Below are positions 54,051 through 63,119 of a stretch of DNA of 64,000 nt, one piece after another (within the stretch, counting starts at the first letter, position 1; each line of letters begins with the position of its first letter). The notes under the pieces were generated by a model, which saw nothing but the letters and a program-made list of their open reading frames with translations, ran no database searches and was not told the origin of the DNA. Both the position numbers and the translations under genes were made by a program. Source of the stretch: Roseobacter fucihabitans (GTDB taxonomy: Bacteria; Pseudomonadota; Alphaproteobacteria; Rhodobacterales; Rhodobacteraceae); contig NZ_CP143423.1 of assembly GCF_014337925.2 (NCBI RefSeq), forward strand, positions 3,068,501 to 3,132,500. The letters are read 5' to 3'.

Positions 54051-54103
54051 CGGGAATTCCGTTCCATGTTAAGTGAGGGGCGACCAAAGCCGCCCCCAAG
54101 TGT

Positions 54104-55138
54104 TTAGCCATAGCGGTAAGGACGTCCCGCCTTCACCATATCTGCGTTATACTGTTTGAAGATTTCGACAACCTTCGCCTTGGTCGGGCTTTCTGCGGCG
54201 ATCTCGTCCCAGAACACGAGGGCTGCGTCCTCGACCTGCTGCCATTCTTCGTCCGGAATCGTGGTCAATTGCATCTTGGTGCCATTGACGCGCAGGTTGG
54301 CCTCGCCGCCCCAATACCACCACTGGCGATAGTAATGCGACTGGTCCATGCACACACGCAGCAGTTCCTGCAAATCGGGCGGCAGCGCGTTGTAGCTTTC
54401 CATATTGGCAAAGAACGATCCCGCCCAGGCGCCGGAAATATTGTTGGTCAGGAAGTAGTTGGTCACATCTGCCCAGCCCACGGTGTAATCCTCGGTGATG
54501 CCCGACCAGGCGATGCCATCCAGCTCGCCCGTCTGCACGGCCACTTCGATATCTTCCCACGGCAGGGTGACAGGCACCACGCCAAATTGTGTCAGGAACC
54601 GGCCCGCCGTGGGGAAGGTAAAGACGCGCTTGCCCTTGAGGTCCGCAAGGCTGTTGATCGGGTCTTTGGTCGCGAAATGGCACGGATCCCAGGCCCCCGC
54701 AGAGATATGTTTGACGCCGACCGCTGAATATTCCTCGTCCCAGATTTCGTTCAGACCGTATTGGTTGAACAACACCGGAACATCGAGAGAGTAGCGCGAC
54801 GCGAACGGGAAATAGCCGCCAAAAACCGTCACATCCGTGGGCGAGGCCATGGAATCATCATCCGATTGCACCGCGTCGATGGTGCCGTTTTGCATCGCGC
54901 GGAACAATTCGCCCGTGGGGACCAATTGGTCGGCAAAGAACAGCTCGATCTGCATCCGATCCCCGGCGATCTTGTTGAAACTATCGATAGCGGGTTTGAT
55001 CACATGCTCGGCCAGCGCGGGACCGGCATAGGTCTGCATGCGCCATTTAATGGTGGATTGCGCCAGGGCCGGGGCGGCGAGCGGCGCGGCGGCGGCACCC
55101 GCTGCGGCGGTGGTGATAAACTTACGTCTTGTCGTCAT
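54104..55138 (-). CDS. TRAP transporter substrate-binding protein DctP
   Basis: A 344-residue periplasmic protein with a twin-arginine-like leader (MTTRRKFITTAAAGAAAAPL then AAPALAQ). The mature protein starts STIKWRMQTYAGPALAEHVI; the DctP motif ADLKGKRVFTFPTAGRFL and a long C-terminal helical region follow. AGGAG precedes ATG 55138. It captures the ligand for the DctQM membrane parts. The ligand is unknown, but the neighbouring enzymes suggest an amine-containing or N-acylated acid. Confidence 0.9.
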   Translation of the reverse strand: MTTRRKFITTAAAGAAAAPLAAPALAQSTIKWRMQTYAGPALAEHVIKPAIDSFNKIAGDRMQIELFFADQLVPTGELFRAMQNGTIDAVQSDDDSMASPTDVTVFGGYFPFASRYSLDVPVLFNQYGLNEIWDEEYSAVGVKHISAGAWDPCHFATKDPINSLADLKGKRVFTFPTAGRFLTQFGVVPVTLPWEDIEVAVQTGELDGIAWSGITEDYTVGWADVTNYFLTNNISGAWAGSFFANMESYNALPPDLQELLRVCMDQSHYYRQWWYWGGEANLRVNGTKMQLTTIPDEEWQQVEDAALVFWDEIAAESPTKAKVVEIFKQYNADMVKAGRPYRYG

Positions 55139-55185
55139 GGTGGTTCTCCTTGTTGAATTGAATGCCCCACATGCCGGGGTCTTGG

Positions 55186-56508
55186 TTATTTTCCGTAAAC
55201 ATAATTGGGTAACCACAGGGCAATCTGTGGGAATATCATGATCAGCGCCAGACAGACCAACATCACGCCGACAAAGGGCAGAATGGAGCTGTAAATGTCG
55301 CGCAAGGTGATCTCGGGCGGAGCCATCGCCCGCATCAGAAAAAGGTTATAGCCGAAGGGCGGCGTCATATAGGCGATCTGCGTGGTGATCGTATAGAGGA
55401 TGCCGTACCAGATCAAATCGAACCCAAGTGCTGCCACCAGCGGCACATAGAGCGGTGCGACAATGACCAGCATCGCGGTGTCATCCAGAAACGTCCCCAT
55501 GATCAGAAAGGACAGCTGCATGAGGATCAGGATCATCCAGGGGTTCAAGCCCAACTGTTCAGTAAACAACATATCGATGGCTTTAACCGCCCCCAAACCA
55601 TCAAAAACCGCACCAAAACCGAGGGCGGCGAGAATAATCCACATGAACATGCAAGAGATCGCCAGCGTCTGGCGGACGGAGGTTTCAAACACCTGCCGGT
55701 TCATGCGGCCTTTGAGGACGGCGGCCAGAAAAGCGGTGATCGCGCCGATGGCGGAACTCTCGACCAGCGAGGTCCAGCCATTCACGAAAGGCACCATCAT
55801 GGTCATGAAGATCACAACCGGCAGCAGTCCCGCGCGCAGCAGGCGTATCTTTTCCCCAAGCGGAACTGTGCGCTCTTCGGGCGGCAGGACCGGCCCAAGC
55901 GACGGGTTCGCCTTGCAGCGCAGGTAGATATAGAGAATGAACGCGCTCGCCATCATCAGCCCCGGAAACACGCCTGCAAGCCAGAGTTGCCCAACGGGCT
56001 GGCGCGCGATCATCGCGTATAATACCAGAACCACCGAGGGCGGCACAAGGATCCCCAAACTCGATCCGGCCTGAATAACCCCCGTTACCATGCGCTTGTC
56101 ATAGCCGCGCCGCAGCAGTTCCGGCAGCGCGATGGTTGCGCCAATGGCCATGCCCGCCACGCTCAGCCCGTTCATCGCCGAGACCAGCACCATCAAGCCG
56201 ATCGTTCCAATCGCCAGACCGCCTGACACCGGCCCCATCCAGACATGGAACATCTTGTAGAGATCATCGGCGATTTTGCTCTCTGAGAGCACATAGCCCA
56301 TGAAAATAAACATCGGCAGGGTCAGCAGCGGATACCATTTCATCAGCTTCATGGCGCTTGAAAACGGGATGTTCATCCCGCCTGGCGTCCAGAGTAACAC
56401 GGCGGCCACCGCGGCCACCCCGCCAATTGCGCCGAACACGCGCTGGCCCGTCATCATCATCAGCATCATGGAGGCGAACATGAAGATCGCGATCATCTCA
56501 TAGGACAT
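55186..56508 (-). CDS. TRAP transporter large permease DctM
   Basis: A 440-residue membrane protein with about twelve helices. The family stretches are LLTLPMFIFMGYVLSES, SAMNGLSVAGMAIGATIALP, GSSLGILVPPSVVLVLYA and MGTFLDDTAMLVIVAPLYVP. It forms the channel of the TRAP system. ATG 56508 lies inside the dctQ gene (11-bp overlap). Confidence 0.92.
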   Translation of the reverse strand: MSYEMIAIFMFASMMLMMMTGQRVFGAIGGVAAVAAVLLWTPGGMNIPFSSAMKLMKWYPLLTLPMFIFMGYVLSESKIADDLYKMFHVWMGPVSGGLAIGTIGLMVLVSAMNGLSVAGMAIGATIALPELLRRGYDKRMVTGVIQAGSSLGILVPPSVVLVLYAMIARQPVGQLWLAGVFPGLMMASAFILYIYLRCKANPSLGPVLPPEERTVPLGEKIRLLRAGLLPVVIFMTMMVPFVNGWTSLVESSAIGAITAFLAAVLKGRMNRQVFETSVRQTLAISCMFMWIILAALGFGAVFDGLGAVKAIDMLFTEQLGLNPWMILILMQLSFLIMGTFLDDTAMLVIVAPLYVPLVAALGFDLIWYGILYTITTQIAYMTPPFGYNLFLMRAMAPPEITLRDIYSSILPFVGVMLVCLALIMIFPQIALWLPNYVYGK

Positions 56509-57076
56509 TGAGATCGACCTCGCGCAGAGTGGCAATATCCTTGATCAGCTCGGAAATCGCCTGAAGCAGCATCAGAAAAAAGCCCAGAACCATAATGGAT
56601 TTGACCGGCCAGATGTAGGGCCGCCAGGCGGTGCTGGAGCGTTCCAGACGACCAATTTCTTCGGTCCCCGTGAGCAGGCCCGCAAGATAAGCCGCCGGTT
56701 CCTGCCCCCAATAGCCCAACGAATAGGCGGTGGAACTGAGGCCCCCATAAAACAGAATGCCTAGATAAAAGATCAGCAAAAGCACGGTGAACGCATCAAA
56801 CCACGCCTTCTTGCGCGTGGACCAGGTGCCATAAAACAGATCCATGCGCACATTCGCACCCATCTGCACCGCGTATGGCCCCCCCATGATGTAATAGGCG
56901 ACCATGGCGAATTGCGCGATTTCCAGCGTCCAGAGCGAGGGCAGGAAAAACGTCTTGGACACCGAGGACCACAGCAAAATCGCCATCATCACGAAAATGC
57001 CGTACATCATCATGCGCCCGATCCGGTAATTCACGGCGTCCACGACGCGCACATAGAGAGCGGCCAATCGCATCAT
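56498..57076 (-). CDS. TRAP transporter small permease DctQ
   Basis: A 192-residue membrane protein with four helices (VNYRIGRMMMYGIFVMMAIL, WTLEIAQFAMVAYYIMGGPY, AFTVLLLIFYLGILFYGG, SIMVLGFFLMLLQAISELI). It is the DctQ partner of DctM. Start ATG 57076 overlaps the amidohydrolase stop by 4 bp; a longer nominal start lies inside that gene. Confidence 0.9.
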   Translation of the reverse strand: MMRLAALYVRVVDAVNYRIGRMMMYGIFVMMAILLWSSVSKTFFLPSLWTLEIAQFAMVAYYIMGGPYAVQMGANVRMDLFYGTWSTRKKAWFDAFTVLLLIFYLGILFYGGLSSTAYSLGYWGQEPAAYLAGLLTGTEEIGRLERSSTAWRPYIWPVKSIMVLGFFLMLLQAISELIKDIATLREVDLNVL

Positions 57077-57840
57077 GATTGTGCCTCGATGGTTGCGGCA
57101 ACCGATGCGCAAAGCCAGGGGGTCAGCATTTCGGCCATCGCGCGCTGTGCGTCCTGCGTGGCGATCAAGTCATTGCGTAGTTCCAGCATGACATTCAGCA
57201 AACCGCGTTTGATCCCGTGTTCCTTGAGCGTGTGCGTCACGCCATCCTCCGGTCCGTAGGGTTGATTACGCTCGGTTTTCAGATCGGTATGGGCCGACGC
57301 ATGCGCCAGCATCGCATCGCCCAGACGCGCGTCTGCATCATGCAACACGCCGATTTCAACAGGGCGCGACTGGCCGAGGTAAATGGGCGTAAAACTGTGA
57401 ATTGTGATCATCACGCGGGCTTCTGAGGCGTCCAGAACCTGCGACAGGGCCGTGCTGAAAGGAGTATAGACCTGCGCTACACGTGCTGCCCGCGCCGCTG
57501 CGCTCAGTTCAATATTACCTTTTACATCAAAGGCTTCGCTGCGCATAGGCATGGCATCGGGGGCCTCAGGCGGGCGGTTGCAATCATAAATCAGGCGCGA
57601 CACGCCCCCCGCCACCAAAGGCGCATCCAGCAGATCCGACAGATGCCGCGCCACACCTAACGCACCGGGATCCCATGCGATATGGCTATCACGCGCGCCC
57701 CTGCTCAACCCCAAATCCCCAAAAGCGTCAGGGATGAAATTCGATGCGTGTTCGCACACCAGCACAATGCCCGACGCCCCGCTTTCGCGGCTGACAACAG
57801 CGGGTGTAAACCCCACATCAGACATGGTTTCCAGCGTCAT
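57073..57840 (-). CDS. N-formylglutamate amidohydrolase-family protein
   Basis: A 255-residue hydrolase of the FGase family. LVCEHASNFIPDAFGDLGL carries the metal-binding Glu-His, HIAWDPGALGVARHLSDLL and LIYDCNRPP follow, and MITIHSFTPIYLGQSRPVEI holds the distal His. It would cleave an N-acyl or gamma-glutamyl amide bond of glutamate; the exact bond is inferred. It is the first gene of the catabolic operon: GGAGG before ATG 57840, then a 119-bp promoter gap to the divergent regulator. Confidence 0.85.
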   Translation of the reverse strand: MTLETMSDVGFTPAVVSRESGASGIVLVCEHASNFIPDAFGDLGLSRGARDSHIAWDPGALGVARHLSDLLDAPLVAGGVSRLIYDCNRPPEAPDAMPMRSEAFDVKGNIELSAAARAARVAQVYTPFSTALSQVLDASEARVMITIHSFTPIYLGQSRPVEIGVLHDADARLGDAMLAHASAHTDLKTERNQPYGPEDGVTHTLKEHGIKRGLLNVMLELRNDLIATQDAQRAMAEMLTPWLCASVAATIEAQS

Positions 57841-57896
57841 TCGTCCTCCATTTGTCACAAACCTCTTGCCGGATCGGGATTCTGTCAACACAATAA

Positions 57897-57912
57897 TGAA
57901 ACTATTGTTTCA
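57897..57912. promoter_or_regulatory. Candidate RpiR operator palindrome
   Basis: TGAAAC-TATT-GTTTCA is a perfect inverted repeat in the only promoter region shared by the RpiR gene and the catabolic operon, 57 bp upstream of the amidohydrolase ATG. TGAAA-type half sites are often used by RpiR-family regulators, so it is probably their operator. Confidence 0.65.
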
Positions 57913-57959
57913 CTTTCTGCACTCCTGTAACAAAATCCATCAAAACACGGGCAACCCCT

Positions 57960-58832
57960 TTGCAAACACCCGACCTCACCATCGCAGATCGCATTCAGGC
58001 CCGGCTGGACACGCTGACACGGGCCGAACGGCAGCTGGCCGATTCCATCTTGCAAAACTACCCGGCCTCCGGCTTGGGGCCCATTTCAGCATTGGCCCAT
58101 GACGCAGATGTTTCCACGCCGACAGTCGCGCGCATGGTTCAGAAACTGGGTTTCAAGGGCTATCCGGAATTCCAATCCGACCTGCGCGAAGAGCTCAAGG
58201 CCAAGGTCCAAAGCCCCATCGCCAAACATGACACCTGGGCGACGGGCGTACCCTCGGGCCATATGCTCAACCGCTTCACCGATGCGGTGATCGACAACAT
58301 CCGCCAATCACTGGCCCAAATCGACACTGGCGATTTCGACACGGCCTGCGCGCAGCTCGCCGATACCACGTCCCGATTGCATATTGTCGGCGGGCGGATC
58401 ACCCATACCATGGCGGAATACCTGTTCCTGCACCTGCAAATGATCCGCCCGGATGTGATTCACATCCAATCGACCTCCAATACCTGGCCGCATTACCTGC
58501 TGGACGTGAAACCGGGGGATACCTTCGTAATTTTCGATGTGCGCCGCTATGAGAGCAATACGCTGAAACTGGCGGAAATGGCGCATCAGCGCGGGGCGAA
58601 AATCATCCTGTTTACCGATCAATGGCGCTCGCCCGTGCACCGGTTGGCGGAAATTTCATTCTCCAGCCGCATCGTGGTGCCATCAGCCTGGGATTCCGCC
58701 ACAACGACGCTCCTGCTTGTGGAGACCGCCATCGCCGCCGTGCAGGATCTGATCTGGGATGACACCAAAGACCGGATGCAGACGCTTGAAGACATGTTTG
58801 ATCAGACCAAATTATTCCGTAAATTCACCTGA
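57960..58832 (+). CDS. RpiR-family transcriptional regulator
   Basis: A 290-residue regulator. An N-terminal HTH ([40 protein letters not shown]) is joined to a SIS sugar-isomerase-fold domain (residues about 120-250; [40 protein letters not shown]). RpiR proteins usually sense sugar- or amine-phosphate-like ligands. No ATG fits; TTG at 57960 is the likely start, and the ribosome site is weak. It diverges from the TRAP/amidohydrolase operon and very likely controls it. Confidence 0.87.
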   Translation: MQTPDLTIADRIQARLDTLTRAERQLADSILQNYPASGLGPISALAHDADVSTPTVARMVQKLGFKGYPEFQSDLREELKAKVQSPIAKHDTWATGVPSGHMLNRFTDAVIDNIRQSLAQIDTGDFDTACAQLADTTSRLHIVGGRITHTMAEYLFLHLQMIRPDVIHIQSTSNTWPHYLLDVKPGDTFVIFDVRRYESNTLKLAEMAHQRGAKIILFTDQWRSPVHRLAEISFSSRIVVPSAWDSATTTLLLVETAIAAVQDLIWDDTKDRMQTLEDMFDQTKLFRKFT

Positions 58833-58879
58833 CGCCTGCACCACCCCATACCACCCTGCACCACAACGAAAGGCCGCCC

Positions 58880-60574
58880 ATGACACCGCATGACCGACGC
58901 CCCCAAAACGGCCTGTCCCATGTGATCGGTGATACCTCTTCGCCGCTCCTCAACCTCACGATTCCGGATCTGCTGACAGGGACTGTTGCCGATATGCCGG
59001 AGCATCCGGCCGCAGTGTTCCGGGCGCAGAACATCCGCTGGACATATGCTCAATTCAGCCGCGAAATCGACCGTCTCGCAGGCGGGCTGCTCAGCCTTGG
59101 CATTGAAAAGGGCGACCGTGTGGGCATCTGGTCGCCCAACCGCGCGGAATGGTTGCTGACGCAGTTCGCCACAGCCCGTATCGGCGCGGTGCTGGTCTGC
59201 ATTAACCCGGCCTATCGCCTTGCGGAACTGGAATTTGCGCTCAACAAAGTGGCCTGCAAAGCCCTCATCACCGCTCGATCGTTCAAATCCTCCGACTATA
59301 CTGGCATGTTGAGCAACCTCGCATCCGGTGCCATTCTGCCCTCAGAACGACTCCCCCATCTCCACCATATCATCGTCATGGGTCCAGACATCCCGGCCGG
59401 TATGCGCAGCTTTGATGCCCTCTGCGCCAAAGGCGACGCCGCCTGCGTCAATCTCGATGCCATCACCGCGACGCTCGATCCGGCAGACGTGATCAATATC
59501 CAATTCACCTCCGGCACCACCGGCAATCCCAAAGGGGCAAGCCTCACCCATCACAACATCGTCAATAACGCACATTTCGTGACACAGGCGATGCGCTTCA
59601 CACCTGCCGACAGGCTCTGCATCCCCGTCCCCTTCTATCACTGCTTCGGCATGGTCATGGGCACCCTGGGCTGCGTCACCAAAGGGGCCACCATCGTGGT
59701 GCCCGGCGAGGGTTTTGATCCCCGCGACACCCTCAAAGCCGTCTCAGAGGAGGCCTGCACCGCGCTCTTCGGCGTGCCCACGATGTTCGTCAACGAACTG
59801 GCCCTGCCAGATTTCCCCGATTACGACCTCTCCACCCTGCGCACCGGGGTCATGGCCGGTGCGCCTTGCCCGATCGAGGTCATGAAACAGGTGCAATCCA
59901 AAATGCACATGCGCGATGTCACCATCTGCTATGGCATGACCGAAACCTCGCCCGTGTCCTTCCAAAGCAATATGGATGATCCACTGGAGCAACGCGTCGC
60001 CTCGGTCGGGCGCATCCATCCCCATGTCGAAGTACGCATCGTTGACGCGGACGGAAACACCTTGCCCATCGGCGCTCAGGGCGAATTACACACGCGCGGC
60101 TACTCTGTGATGAAAGGTTACTGGGATGAACCCGAACAAACCGCCGCCTGCATCGATGCGCGGGGGTGGATGCACACCGGCGATCTTGGCACTTTGGACG
60201 CCAATGGGTATTGCGCCATCACCGGACGCCTCAAGGATATGATCCTGCGCGGCGGTGAAAACATCTATCCGCGCGAAATAGAGGAGTTTCTCTACACCCA
60301 CCCCGATATCGCACAGGCGCAGGTCTTCGGTATTCCCGATGCGGCCCTGGGTGAAATCGTCTGTGCGTGGATCGTGCCCCGTGACCGCGCGACCCCAACG
60401 CCCGAAACAATCCGACAATTTTGCAAAGACAACATCGCGCATTTCAAAGTACCCGCACATATCGTCTTCAAAACCAACCTGCCCATGACCGTCACGGGCA
60501 AGCCGCAGAAATTCATCATGCGCGAACAGATGATCGCTGAACTCGCGTCCGCACCAACACCGGCTCAATCCTGA
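58880..60574 (+). CDS. Fatty acyl-CoA synthetase / AMP-forming ligase
   Basis: A 564-residue AMP-binding ligase. The nucleotide loop is [20 protein letters not shown], then [12 protein letters not shown], the Asp of [12 protein letters not shown], and [20 protein letters not shown]; the C-terminal Lys is in [13 protein letters not shown]. It activates a carboxylic acid as acyl-CoA. The class includes medium-chain FadD and DmdB-like enzymes; substrate is not evident. GAAAGG precedes the ATG. A strong hairpin overlaps its stop codon. Confidence 0.92.
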   Translation: MTPHDRRPQNGLSHVIGDTSSPLLNLTIPDLLTGTVADMPEHPAAVFRAQNIRWTYAQFSREIDRLAGGLLSLGIEKGDRVGIWSPNRAEWLLTQFATARIGAVLVCINPAYRLAELEFALNKVACKALITARSFKSSDYTGMLSNLASGAILPSERLPHLHHIIVMGPDIPAGMRSFDALCAKGDAACVNLDAITATLDPADVINIQFTSGTTGNPKGASLTHHNIVNNAHFVTQAMRFTPADRLCIPVPFYHCFGMVMGTLGCVTKGATIVVPGEGFDPRDTLKAVSEEACTALFGVPTMFVNELALPDFPDYDLSTLRTGVMAGAPCPIEVMKQVQSKMHMRDVTICYGMTETSPVSFQSNMDDPLEQRVASVGRIHPHVEVRIVDADGNTLPIGAQGELHTRGYSVMKGYWDEPEQTAACIDARGWMHTGDLGTLDANGYCAITGRLKDMILRGGENIYPREIEEFLYTHPDIAQAQVFGIPDAALGEIVCAWIVPRDRATPTPETIRQFCKDNIAHFKVPAHIVFKTNLPMTVTGKPQKFIMREQMIAELASAPTPAQS

Positions 60575-60588
60575 AAGGATTGAGCCGG
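60560..60588 (+). terminator. Perfect 12-bp hairpin spanning a stop codon
   Basis: CCGGCTCAATCC and GGATTGAGCCGG pair perfectly around TGAAA; the TGA stop of the ligase lies at the loop (60572-60574). No T-run follows, so it may block 3' decay, slow ribosomes near the stop or end transcription together with Rho. The other strand would read the same structure for the converging peroxiredoxin gene. Confidence 0.8.
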
Positions 60589-60620
60589 GACATGTCGTGT
60601 GGCGTAGCCACCCATTTGGA

Positions 60621-61157
60621 TCAGACGGCGCCGCTATACTCACCGCGCGCGGGATACTCGTTGGCAATCGCGAAATCCAACGCGCCGACCAGTTCCGAGA
60701 AATGCGGCCGCACAAATGGCATCGTCTGCACCGACCCATAATACAGCGTCTGTTGCGGTGTCACCATGAACAATCCCGGCTCTGAAAACAGCGCGGGCTC
60801 CTCGATACCGATGGATGTCTTGCCGCGCGACGTGGAAACATAAAGCCCCCATGCGCGCGCCTTGCTCAGGCTCAGATCATAGCCAAAGCGTAAGGATTTC
60901 GCCGCGATCTTATCGGCCATCGCCTGCGTGCGCTCTTGACCATCCGAACTGATCGCAATCGTTTTAACGCCGCGCGGCGCAAAATCCGCAGTGCGCTTTT
61001 CCAGTTCCGCCAGATAGGTCGCGCAAAGCGGGCAGTGCAATCCCCGGTAAAAGCAGACGACCGTGCCTTTTTCCGAACCGTGCTTCGACAAATCGAAAGT
61101 CCCGCCACCCAACAGTGGCAACTGAAGGTCCGGTGTTTTTTCGCGCGGCATTAGCAT
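60621..61157 (-). CDS. Peroxiredoxin-like (AhpC/TSA) protein
   Basis: A 178-residue thiol peroxidase-like protein. The active-site block is VVCFYRGLHCPLCATYLAEL with a C-x2-C, followed by GVKTIAISSDGQERTQAMAD and PALFSEPGLFMVTPQQTLYY. The two close Cys differ from the single peroxidatic Cys of AhpC and suggest an atypical peroxiredoxin. AAAGGGA stands before ATG 61157. It converges with the acyl-CoA synthetase across 46 bp. Confidence 0.87.
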   Translation of the reverse strand: MLMPREKTPDLQLPLLGGGTFDLSKHGSEKGTVVCFYRGLHCPLCATYLAELEKRTADFAPRGVKTIAISSDGQERTQAMADKIAAKSLRFGYDLSLSKARAWGLYVSTSRGKTSIGIEEPALFSEPGLFMVTPQQTLYYGSVQTMPFVRPHFSELVGALDFAIANEYPARGEYSGAV

Positions 61158-62014
61158 GATTGAATCCCTTTCATGGCTCCACCGCGCTCGTCGCATGAAA
61201 AAACCAACGAGACCAGAGCCGCCGCTTCACGTATCCTTGTGATTTCTTTATACCCCCTGGGGCTGCCAGCGGATTATGCTTTCGCGCCGGGCTTGGTTGT
61301 TCAATACCCTACGCAGGTTCCTACACTCACCTGGTGCGGCGCATAGGCAGGCGCGCCCCGTCCTCATCAAACACGCCATCCGACCAAAACGTCCAAGGAA
61401 CGAAATAATAGATATCACGACTGACCCCTGCGATCCGCCCCCTGGTTCTCTCTGGCATTCGACGCTCTTACAAAGCACCAAGGCATCATGCTCCTTCGTG
61501 TTGATCAGAGCGCGCTGTTCCCGTCGGACAGATCGCCGAGACGCCGTCTGAAACGCGCCCATCAACAGGCGCGCTCGGCTTTGCACCTTTTCGTTTGTGC
61601 CATCGTTGCGCCTTGATGCTGGAACGCGATGGCTCGTTTGGATCACCCCTGGCCCGATGATCGACGCCCGCCTGCGCTTTACCAAACCTGCATTATTCTT
61701 GCACAGGCCCTGACCTGCTGCGCGACCGCCCTTTGGACGCGGGTGCATCAGCGAGATATTTCACTTCTGCACAAACTGGAGAGTTCCTCTCTCAACCCAA
61801 GGGCCGCAACGCCCCCCTAAACCGAAGCCATGCCAAAGATCTCGGCACGCGGCGACAGATCGATTTCCATCATACTAGGCTTTCACGCCTGTGCTCTCGC
61901 GCGTTGGTTCAAAGCCAACTCGAAACCTCCAAAGCCGTGAGAGAGCCCCTTGCCCCGCGCCGTGTCACAAGGCTATAGCGGGGTCATCCAATCACCCCAA
62001 CCAAGGCGTTTCCC
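61158..62014. other. 857-bp stretch without a recognisable gene
   Basis: Open frames on both strands (up to 167 codons on the minus strand, 61248-61748) lack starts with ribosome sites, are rich in Arg/Pro/Ser, and match no family. No RNase P RNA, tmRNA or tRNA core was found. A possible small hairpin is GAGAGTTCCTCTC near 61780-61795. The promoter of rpe should lie at the right end and that of the peroxiredoxin gene at the left. Confidence 0.4.
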
Positions 62015-62707
62015 ATGTCCTTTGACCGTACCCTTAAAATCGCCCCCTCTATCCTCGCGGCGGATTTCGCCAATTTCGGCTCGGAATGCGAAGCTATCGA
62101 AGCACAGGGTGCCGATTGGGTCCACGTCGATGTGATGGATGGGCATTTCGTACCCAACATCACCTTCGGCCCCGCGACCTGTGCCGCGATCCGCCCGCAT
62201 ATCAAGGGCGTGATGGACGTGCATCTGATGATCTCCCCCGTCGATCCCTATATCGATGCCTTCGCACAGGCCGGTGCCGATGTGATCACCGCCCATATCG
62301 AGGCGGGTCCGCACATCCACCGGACCCTTCAAGCGATCCGTGGTGCGGGTGCCAAGGCAGGTCTGGCGCTTAATCCCGTCACCCCGGCCAATACGGTGGA
62401 ACACCTACTCGACATGGTCGATCTAATCTGCGTGATGACCGTAAATCCCGGTTTTGGCGGCCAGAAATTCATCCACTCCCAGATCGACAAGGTGCGCCAA
62501 CTGCGCGCGATGATTGGCGATCGCCCCGTACATATCGAGATTGACGGCGGCGTTGATCCTTCCACGGCACCCTTGGTCGCAAATGCCGGCGCGGATGTTC
62601 TGGTCGCCGGTTCCGCCGTGTTCAAGGGCGGCTCGGTATCCGACCCCGCACCTTACGGCGCAAACATCCGCGCCATCCGCGACGCTGCAAATGGTACCTA
62701 CGTCTGA
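62015..62707 (+). CDS. rpe: Ribulose-phosphate 3-epimerase
   Basis: A 230-residue TIM-barrel enzyme interconverting ribulose-5-phosphate and xylulose-5-phosphate. Motifs: IAPSILAADFANFGSECEAI, DWVHVDVMDGHFVPNITFGP (metal and catalytic Asp/His), MTVNPGFGGQKFIHSQIDKV and IEIDGGVDPSTAPLVANAGA. Length typical. AAGG lies before the ATG. It is followed by the intergenic hairpin repeat. Confidence 0.96.
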   Translation: MSFDRTLKIAPSILAADFANFGSECEAIEAQGADWVHVDVMDGHFVPNITFGPATCAAIRPHIKGVMDVHLMISPVDPYIDAFAQAGADVITAHIEAGPHIHRTLQAIRGAGAKAGLALNPVTPANTVEHLLDMVDLICVMTVNPGFGGQKFIHSQIDKVRQLRAMIGDRPVHIEIDGGVDPSTAPLVANAGADVLVAGSAVFKGGSVSDPAPYGANIRAIRDAANGTYV

Positions 62708-62736
62708 GGGCTCACAGACCGATAGGGTGCGCGTGT

Positions 62737-62758
62737 AAGGTGGGCTTCAGGCCACCTT
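62737..62758. repeat. Dispersed intergenic hairpin repeat, copy 2
   Basis: AAGGTGG and CCACCTT arms around GCTTCAGG, identical over 22 bases to the copy at 13021 and also preceded by GT. It sits between rpe and the converging thioesterase remnant. Confidence 0.85.
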
Positions 62759-62775
62759 GGCCCCAGCGCAGATTT

Positions 62776-63119
62776 TCACGAAACCCGTTTGAACACACCA
62801 GACGCCTTGGCGATCAAAACACCTGCTTCACCCCGCACCTCCGCCTCCGCATGGACGATCTTGCGCCCCCCACCTGAAACATGGCCGGTGGCCACGACCT
62901 TTCCGGCGGTCACGGCGGCGACGAATTGCGTGTTCAACGTCACCGTCACCACGCGCGACAACACCTCCCCACCAAAGCTGAAAGAGGCGGCAAAACCCGC
63001 GGCGGAACCCAGCATCATCGCTAGTATCCCCCCATGCAGCGTGCCGTTACGGTTCAGATGTTGCGACGCGATCTCAAGGCTCACCTCAGCCCGCCCCGAT
63101 ACCGGGTCCAGATCGACCT
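62776..63119 (-). pseudogene. PaaI-type hotdog thioesterase, 5' end cut off
   Basis: The remaining frame reads VDLDPVSGRAEVSLEIASQH, then LNRNGTLHGGILAMMLGSAA, the PaaI hotdog-fold signature (NGTLHGG with the helix-capping residues), and ends KASGVFKRVS. The family normally has 130-150 residues; about the first 30-40 are missing, because an in-frame TAG and unrelated sequence begin at about 63117. A GTG at 63084 could start a short product of 102 residues, but its N-terminal strand would be absent. The cut coincides with the start of Tn3-type DNA. Confidence 0.75.

Noticed and set aside
61248-61748. 167-codon minus-strand frame in the empty interval
   Set aside because: No ribosome site, Arg/Ser-rich, no motif and a poor start; not enough to call a gene.
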